Below, in pieces: positions 36,180 through 40,588 of a stretch of DNA of 40,588 nt. The stretch lies in NCBI GenBank assembly GCA_937944405.1, contig CALDYR010000024.1, positions 1 through 40,588 of the forward strand, read 5' to 3'. A program made the position numbers and the translations under genes. Position 1 is the stretch's first letter. The number at the start of each line of letters is the position of its first letter. The notes beneath the pieces were generated by a model. It saw nothing but the letters and a program-made list of their open reading frames with translations, made no database searches and was not told where the DNA came from. The DNA is from an uncultured Pirellulaceae bacterium (GTDB lineage Bacteria > Planctomycetota > Planctomycetia > Pirellulales > Pirellulaceae).

Positions 36180-36752
36180 TTACAGAACGCCGGCGACGCT
36201 CAAAATTTTCATCGCGTGCCTGCGGTGGATGCGCATGTGAGCGGCGGTCCAACAATTCCACTGGTGTGCGTTCATCGGCCCCAACCACGAATGCCGGAAA
36301 ACGCGCCGTGTTCTCAGGCTGGTTTTTGATTGGACCAGCCGCAGATAATCGGTCGCGTTTGATTCAAATTGATTCACGATCGAACCATCAACGTCACTGT
36401 CGGGTTCATAATCATGGTCAGTGAATGCTCCACGCAGCGGGTGATCGTCGGCCAAGACCTGAATCAACCGCATCATGTCGCGGTTGAAACGATCTAGATG
36501 ATCCAAAATCATCAATATCGACCACTCACAACTGATCGGCTCCATCCCCATCAACCGCGCCACCCTCACCGGTTCAGACGACCGAGCAACATCGACATCG
36601 TCGACCAATTCGATCAACCGTGTCGCTTCGCGCGCGAAAGTTTTCAGCGCATTTTGCTGAGAGGTGACAGCGGCGAACTGTTTTACTGTTGCCCAATACC
36701 AACACCGATCATAAAACGCGACTTGATACCGAGCCCGATCAAATGATTCCAT
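36180..36752 (-). CDS. DinB-like four-helix protein
   Basis: A 190-residue helical protein. WSILMILDHLDRFNRDM (about 78-94) and the C-terminal HSWLGPMNAHQWNCWTAAHM with HRRH supply His residues at positions seen in the DinB/YfiT metal-binding bundle, and the overall length fits. The N-terminal half is a helical bundle typical of the same fold. DinB-family proteins include thiol-dependent transferases, but no role is known for this one. It begins 30 bp after the FKBP gene ends on the same strand, so both may be in one transcript. Assignment is by pattern and is moderate. Confidence 0.65.
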   Translation of the reverse strand: MESFDRARYQVAFYDRCWYWATVKQFAAVTSQQNALKTFAREATRLIELVDDVDVARSSEPVRVARLMGMEPISCEWSILMILDHLDRFNRDMMRLIQVLADDHPLRGAFTDHDYEPDSDVDGSIVNQFESNATDYLRLVQSKTSLRTRRVFRHSWLGPMNAHQWNCWTAAHMRIHRRHAMKILSVAGVL

Positions 36753-36782
36753 AGCGTTATCACTTCATCCGTGAACGAGAAG

Positions 36783-37526
36783 TTATTCCATGATTTCGAG
36801 CAATTCAATTTCGAAGACCAAGGTCTGGTTGGGCCCCAGCGGACCCGACATGCCGTATGCCAATTCTGATGGAATCGTGACTCGCCACTTGCTTCCCACA
36901 GGCATCGCTTGGACGGCTGAATTGAACCCCTTCACAAAACCGCTGGCACTGCCCTCTAACGGTGTGCCTTTTTCAACCGACGAATCGAACACCGTGCCGT
37001 CGGTGGTGGTCCCATGATAATGAAGTTTAACTTTGTCGGTGGCGTTGGGTTTTGGCCCGTCTCCTGCGGTGAGAACTTCGTACTGAACGCCGTTGTCCAG
37101 TTTCATCACGCCTTCTTTCTTCTCATTTTCGGCCAGATAGGCTTCCCCGTCGGCTTTATTCTTTTCCGCCGCTTCGCCCATCATCTTCATTTGCTTTTCA
37201 CGCATCACCGTTTGCAGGCTGCTGATCAATGCCTTCACTTCTTCTTCGCTCATGCCGAGATCTTTTCCCTCTGCGGCCAGCTTTGCCCCTTCGATTACTT
37301 TGGCCATGTCGAGGTCGAGTCCCTGTCGTTTCATTTCAAACGCCATCTTTCCGATCGCGTTGTAACCAACCACCACGCTGACCTTTTGGATCATCGATGC
37401 ATCCTCATTGCCTTCAGCAACTGCCGCAGGTTCGTCTTGGGCTTGCGCTTGGGCTTGGGCAGGTGCGAATGAGCCCGCAGTCACGATGGCGGTCAGAGCG
37501 AAAGTTGTAACGATATTTTTGAACAT
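36783..37526 (-). CDS. Exported FKBP-type peptidyl-prolyl isomerase
   Basis: A 247-residue periplasmic folding catalyst. Signal peptide NIVTTFALTAIVTAGSFAPA, cleavage near AQA, then an Asp/Glu/Lys-rich helical N-terminal domain (about 40-140, with YNAIGKMAFEMKRQG), as in FkpA and Mip. The FKBP domain (about 155-247) has VKLHYHGTTTDGTVFDSS, GFVKGFNSAVQAMPVGSKWR, IPSELAYG and LVFEIELLEI, all core residues intact. AAGGA lies five bases before the ATG. It acts on proline isomerisation of envelope proteins and probably is a dimer through the helical domain, as in Mip. A second FKBP-like gene is not visible. Confidence 0.95.
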   Translation of the reverse strand: MFKNIVTTFALTAIVTAGSFAPAQAQAQAQDEPAAVAEGNEDASMIQKVSVVVGYNAIGKMAFEMKRQGLDLDMAKVIEGAKLAAEGKDLGMSEEEVKALISSLQTVMREKQMKMMGEAAEKNKADGEAYLAENEKKEGVMKLDNGVQYEVLTAGDGPKPNATDKVKLHYHGTTTDGTVFDSSVEKGTPLEGSASGFVKGFNSAVQAMPVGSKWRVTIPSELAYGMSGPLGPNQTLVFEIELLEIME

Positions 37527-37986
37527 GGAGTATCCTTCGGCTCTTTCAGAGCGCGCTAAATTTGTCGCTCGATAGAACGACAGGGGGATTCGGGAAAAAT
37601 CGACAGGGTATTATAGGTTCTTCCAGAAGTTTGCGGTACCGAGTGAGCCCAAAGCTTGCCTTTTCCAGCGAATGTAGTCGGATTAGCTTTAATTTCCGTA
37701 AACACAGCCATCAGGAATTCCGGCGAATACCACGAAGCTTTCGAAGTTTGCCACTAAGATCTCGTAACGGCCTTACTATATGGTGTCACGTTACACGCCG
37801 ATAGGTCGCACACCACTACCCGCGATGCGCGTTGCCAATGATTGATCGAAGTGGCCATTATTGATCCGCCGAAACAGAAAAGACAATCGATATCTGCCTT
37901 GTCACGATGCGCGTTGTTACCCAACCATAACAGGCGATTCACGTCGTCGGCACCGCTTTGGCTCTCAATCTGGAAACCGGCGCAAC
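37527..37986. other. Intergenic region between FKBP and exonuclease III genes
   Basis: The 460-bp spacer holds repeat copy B and otherwise no gene. The FKBP promoter (leftward) must be in its left part. Confidence 0.5.
37616..37762 (-). repeat. ~150-bp dispersed repeat, copy B
   Basis: On the minus strand the order is GATCTTAGTGGC, ATTCGCCGGAATTCCTGATG, GCTGTGTTTACGGAAATT, ACATTCGCTGGAAAAGGCAA, GCTTTGGGCTCACTCGG and TTCTGGAAGAACC. It aligns with copy A at 22658-22803 over the whole length and with the second half of copy C at 4388-4434. Confidence 0.78.
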
Positions 37987-38760
37987 TCAGTGATCAACTT
38001 CGACTTTGAGTTGAAGTTCAACTGGGCAATGATCCGACCCCATAATCTCAGGGCGAATTGAAGCGTTCTCAACCAAATCCCAGACCTTTTGGTCGACTAA
38101 AAAATAGTCCAACCGCCACCCCACGTTCCGGGCTCGGCAATTCATTCGATACGTCCACCATGAATAATGCTCAGGGCCTGGTTCAAACGCGCGAAAAGAA
38201 TCAACAAACCCATTGTCAATAAACCGAGTGAAGCTCGCCCGTTCTTCGTCGGTGAACCCCGCGTTGCGAGTATTGGATGAAGGGTTAGCCAAATCGATTT
38301 CCTCATGAGCCACATTGAGATCACCGCAAAAAATGACAGGTTTCTTGCGCCGACGTGATTCGACGAAATCGGTGAACGCTTGGTCCCATTGCATTCGGTA
38401 ATCCAAACGCGCAAGTGCGCGTTGGGAATTGGGAGTGTAAACGGTGATCAATTCAAAATCATCAAACTCAGCCGAAACGATCCGCCCTTCCGCGTCATGC
38501 TCTCCAATCCCCATTCCGATCGATGTGCTGATCGTCGGAGTTTTAGAAAAAATAGCTGAGCCGCTATAGCCCTTCTTCACCGCTGAATTCCAAACCCCTT
38601 CATAGCCAAGGTCCGTCATCCATTCCAAATTGACTTGCTCCGAATGAGCTTTCGTTTCCTGGAGGCAGATCACATCAGGTTGCTCGGTTTCGACAAAGTC
38701 CTGAAATCCTTTGCCAATCGCGGCGCGGATACCGTTAACGTTCCAAGAAATAAGTTGCAT
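37987..38760 (-). CDS. xthA: Exodeoxyribonuclease III
   Basis: A 257-residue DNA-repair nuclease (AP endonuclease and 3'-exonuclease) of the endonuclease/exonuclease/phosphatase fold. MQLISWNVNGIRA gives the Asn7 metal/phosphate site, LQETKAHS the catalytic Glu35, FCGDLNVAH the Asp-Asn pair, YSWWTYR the family Trp/Tyr element, WRLDYFLV, and SDHCPVEL the catalytic Asp-His at the C-terminus. Length is close to the 268 residues of E. coli XthA. The ATG at 38760 starts exactly at the conserved MQLISWN. An open frame extends 73 codons upstream to a GTG at 38979 through a repeat-rich spacer and is rejected. It follows mnmH on the same strand after about 215 bp. Confidence 0.95.
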   Translation of the reverse strand: MQLISWNVNGIRAAIGKGFQDFVETEQPDVICLQETKAHSEQVNLEWMTDLGYEGVWNSAVKKGYSGSAIFSKTPTISTSIGMGIGEHDAEGRIVSAEFDDFELITVYTPNSQRALARLDYRMQWDQAFTDFVESRRRKKPVIFCGDLNVAHEEIDLANPSSNTRNAGFTDEERASFTRFIDNGFVDSFRAFEPGPEHYSWWTYRMNCRARNVGWRLDYFLVDQKVWDLVENASIRPEIMGSDHCPVELQLKVEVDH

Positions 38761-38908
38761 GTCGGTAAGTTTAAAAGAAGTAAATTGAATAGAATAGAAT
38801 AAGTCTGAATGAAACAAAGCGAACGACGCGCGGATGAATGAACCGAAAATATGAACCGAAAATTTAAATAAGTCGACTTGGGGCACCGTAACCGCGGCAG
38901 CCTGGGCC

Positions 38909-38973
38909 GCTGACCAAGATAGCGCTGCCAAGATAGCGCTGACCGAGATCGCGCTGAAATAGCGCTGAATTGC
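38909..38973. repeat. Degenerate tandem repeat around AGCGCT
   Basis: Units GCTGACCAAGATAGC, GCTGCCAAGATAGC, GCTGACCGAGATCGC, GCTGAAATAGC and GCTGAATTGC follow one another, giving palindromic AGCGCT at 38921, 38935 and 38961. The stretch lies in the spacer between mnmH and xthA. A/T-rich short repeats follow toward xthA (two copies of TGAACCGAAAAT near 38840-38865). Confidence 0.85.
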
Positions 38974-38975
38974 GG

Positions 38976-40067
38976 TCACTCAACGCGGTGATGGATATTG
39001 GCGTTTGCGGTGGCAATGATTTTTTCCACGACCGCGTCGTCGCCGGTGTGTTCGACCGAAAACTGCGTCATCAATGCGCGTGGCATCGTTTCAACGGCTT
39101 TCATATAAGTCTTATCGTAGTACTGTAACACGATGCGTGCAGCGGTACGAAAATCCTGTTGATCAAGCGCTTCGATGGCGGCTTTGACGTTTTGACCGCC
39201 CAGACGCTTGCGAATTTTTTCGATCGAGTACGCCAACCCCGATAGATCAAGATCTCCGTATACTTCCAATAAATGGTCAAGCCTTCTTTCGATTGGCGCG
39301 TCGATGAAAACCGCCGGAGCGTGTCGGATCTGTTGATAAAATGGACCGGGCACGTTAACCGAACCAATGCGATTCCCTTCATCTTCGACCCAAACGCGTT
39401 TCTTCGGATCCATGCTGCGAAATTCCTCAAACAGTTGATTCTCGAAAGATTCAGTCGTCGGTTGATCCCCCAGCCCGACACCGCCAAACGCTGACCCTCG
39501 GTGGTTGGCAATCCCTTCGAGGTCAACGACCTGTTCGCCTTTGCGTTTTAGCAAATGCAGATACTTGGTTTTTCCTGCCCCCGTCAAACCGCTGAGTACC
39601 ACCAATTGATGGGGTTGAGCGAAGCTATCGAGCACCGCGGTGCGAAAACTTTTATAACCTCCTTTAAGAATCTGCGGCCGCAATGACGCCTGCTCCATCA
39701 GCCACGCGAAAGCCCCGCTCCTCATGCCGCCTCGCCAGCAGTGAACTCGTACTCGCCGATCGATTTCGCCGGTCTCGGTTAGGTCCGCTTTGGGCTTTGC
39801 CTGGCGTTGTTTTAAAATCTCTTTCACCAACCGCACAAAGCCAGCCATTTTTGGGCCAACGATTTCCAGCCCGTCGATGAAGGCTTCTTCGGCGCCTGAT
39901 TCTTTATAAGCGATGCCAACTTCAGCCCGTTGGCCATCGTCAAGCAAGGGCACATTGATCGCCCCGGCAATATGCCCCGACGCGAATTCAGAAGGCGAAC
40001 GCACGTCGATGATAGGAACGTGCGAATCAACATCAAGAAACTTTTGGGCTGGAAGGGATTCAGGCAT
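38976..40067 (-). CDS. mnmH: tRNA 2-selenouridine/geranyl-2-thiouridine synthase
   Basis: A 363-residue enzyme that modifies 2-thiouridine at the wobble position of Lys, Glu and Gln tRNAs, through geranylation and selenium exchange. An N-terminal rhodanese domain carries IIDVRSPSEFASGHI and the catalytic Cys110 in HCWRGGMRSG. A P-loop domain follows with GLTGAGKTK (160-168) and DLEGIANHRGSAFGG, both typical of MnmH/SelU. The ATG at 40067 gives the usual start MPESLPAQKF; a longer frame to 40226 is rejected as atypical. No selD is in the window, so whether selenium chemistry operates in this organism cannot be told here. The cysteine desulfurase at 28020 could supply thiolation upstream. Confidence 0.95.
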   Translation of the reverse strand: MPESLPAQKFLDVDSHVPIIDVRSPSEFASGHIAGAINVPLLDDGQRAEVGIAYKESGAEEAFIDGLEIVGPKMAGFVRLVKEILKQRQAKPKADLTETGEIDRRVRVHCWRGGMRSGAFAWLMEQASLRPQILKGGYKSFRTAVLDSFAQPHQLVVLSGLTGAGKTKYLHLLKRKGEQVVDLEGIANHRGSAFGGVGLGDQPTTESFENQLFEEFRSMDPKKRVWVEDEGNRIGSVNVPGPFYQQIRHAPAVFIDAPIERRLDHLLEVYGDLDLSGLAYSIEKIRKRLGGQNVKAAIEALDQQDFRTAARIVLQYYDKTYMKAVETMPRALMTQFSVEHTGDDAVVEKIIATANANIHHRVE

Positions 40068-40330
40068 GGAATGAATCCTATCATCGACGCGACAAAAAAA
40101 ACAGACTCGGCCTCCCCCCGATCTAACGGCGTTTTTTATCATTTCCGTTTCCGTATCCAGACGCGCCGGCGGCACAACACGATCCGCATCGAGAGCGCGT
40201 CGCCTACGAATCTGCGCGGCGCCCATTCGGTTCGCACATTGCCATCTGCTGCGTTCGGATTGTCGCGTTCGGATTGTCGCAGGCTTCGATTGATGTTATC
40301 GCCAAAGGCCACCGACAAATCGCTACCAAC

Positions 40331-40357
40331 AAAAAAATCCCCCGTGAAAACGGAGGA
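40331..40357 (-). terminator. Leftward intrinsic terminator
   Basis: On the minus strand TCCTCCGT pairs with ACGGGGGA (one G-U pair) around a TTTC loop and is followed by a U7 run. It lies upstream of mnmH and would stop transcription arriving from beyond the window or from the short basic open frame at 40372-40407. Confidence 0.7.
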
Positions 40358-40456
40358 CCATTTGGAAAACTTTACTGACGCCGACGCTGAGAGCGCTTAG
40401 ATCGCATGCCGTTAGTGGTCTGTCAGCGTTGAGAATTAGGATTGTTCAGATCAGCC

Positions 40457-40511
40457 GTTGGGCGTTAGCCCCGGTTGTTCGTTGGGCGTTGGGCGTTAGC
40501 CCCGGTTGTTC
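40457..40511. repeat. Tandem repeat, 24-bp unit
   Basis: GTTGGGCGTTAGCCCCGGTT plus GTTC occurs at 40457-40480 and at 40488-40511, separated by a 7-bp partial unit GTTGGGC. I recall similar GGCGTTAGCCCCGGTT-type strings as recurrent in planctomycete intergenic DNA, but could not check this here. Confidence 0.88.
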
Positions 40512-40588
40512 GATTCGGCACCGTGGCTATCGCCAAAACGGATAACCCTACAAATCCAATGCTGACACACCGCTAGGGCTTCGGTAAC

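Larger units (their letters stand above)
40068..40588. other. Intergenic region at the right edge
   Basis: No gene recognised in 520 bp. It contains a leftward terminator, a very short basic open frame on the minus strand (11 codons from an ATG at 40107, ending RSQRRRQ) that could be the end of a lost gene, and a tandem repeat at the right. Confidence 0.45.

Noticed and set aside
37987..38979. Longer exonuclease III starting at a GTG with a signal-like N-terminus (330 residues)
   Set aside because: The extra 73 residues come from a repeat-rich spacer and precede the conserved MQLISWN start; they have no family counterpart.
39930..40400. 156-codon rightward open frame at the right end
   Set aside because: It is antisense to the start of mnmH and has no protein-like motifs.
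1..40588. CRISPR array, tRNA or rRNA genes, transposases, integrases, toxin-antitoxin or phage genes
   Set aside because: Looked for across the window; no regularly spaced repeats, no cloverleaf with a GGTTCRA-type arm, and no recognisable mobile-element protein was seen.

Overview
The window looks like chromosomal DNA of a planctomycete, probably a marine member of the Pirellulales, with G+C near 50%. The clues are a Sec-type nickel superoxide dismutase, oversized signal peptidases carrying zinc ribbons, a secreted DUF11-repeat protein, a secreted large hydrolase-like protein, a solitary Ser/Thr kinase, and long spacers filled with diverged dispersed repeats. The taxonomic call is inference from gene content; there is no rRNA or tRNA in the window.

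Layout. 1-410: decayed GalU-type nucleotidyltransferase (frameshift plus internal stop). 659-1180: sodN. 1.7-7.9 kb: surface-polysaccharide region with a GT4 glycosyltransferase, an orphan glycosyltransferase-like protein, a large GT-B-like protein and galE. 8.0-10.3 kb: leftward zinc-ribbon membrane protein, upp and a VTT-domain membrane protein. 10.4-14.9 kb: two related signal peptidase I genes and lptB, which overlaps the second one by ATGA. 16.1-18.5 kb: secreted DUF11 protein, closed by a strong bidirectional terminator. 18.7-22.5 kb: probable fucose module (aldo/keto reductase and FucP-type permease, divergent from a secreted TIM-barrel isomerase-like protein). 23.1-31.1 kb: a leftward run of mazG-like, queD, Nudix, cysteine desulfurase, HesB/IscA, a VWA protein and a large exported hydrolase-like protein lacking the nucleophilic serine. 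31.2-36.1 kb: 2-hydroxyacid dehydrogenase, Ser/Thr kinase, HAD hydrolase (leftward) and a MoxR/ChlI-like AAA+ ATPase. 36.2-40.1 kb: leftward DinB-like protein, FKBP, exonuclease III and mnmH.

How the genes fit together. galE and the glycosyltransferases suggest cell-surface glycan synthesis. The signal peptidases, lptB, VTT protein and FKBP are envelope functions. The desulfurase and HesB protein form a minimal Fe-S pair, and the same desulfurase could feed sulfur to tRNA that MnmH then modifies. The AAA+ and VWA proteins are of the type that usually act together, although they are 7 kb apart here.

The most unusual non-genic content is two families of diverged dispersed repeats. One is about 200 bp with three copies, each 64-125 bp downstream of a rightward gene and in the same orientation. 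The other is about 150 bp with two clear copies and one partial copy. The most unusual genic content is the tandem pair of signal peptidases with a zinc ribbon between the catalytic Ser and Lys boxes and a beta-rich insert before the C-terminal box. I found no CRISPR array, transposase, prophage or recognisable defence system.
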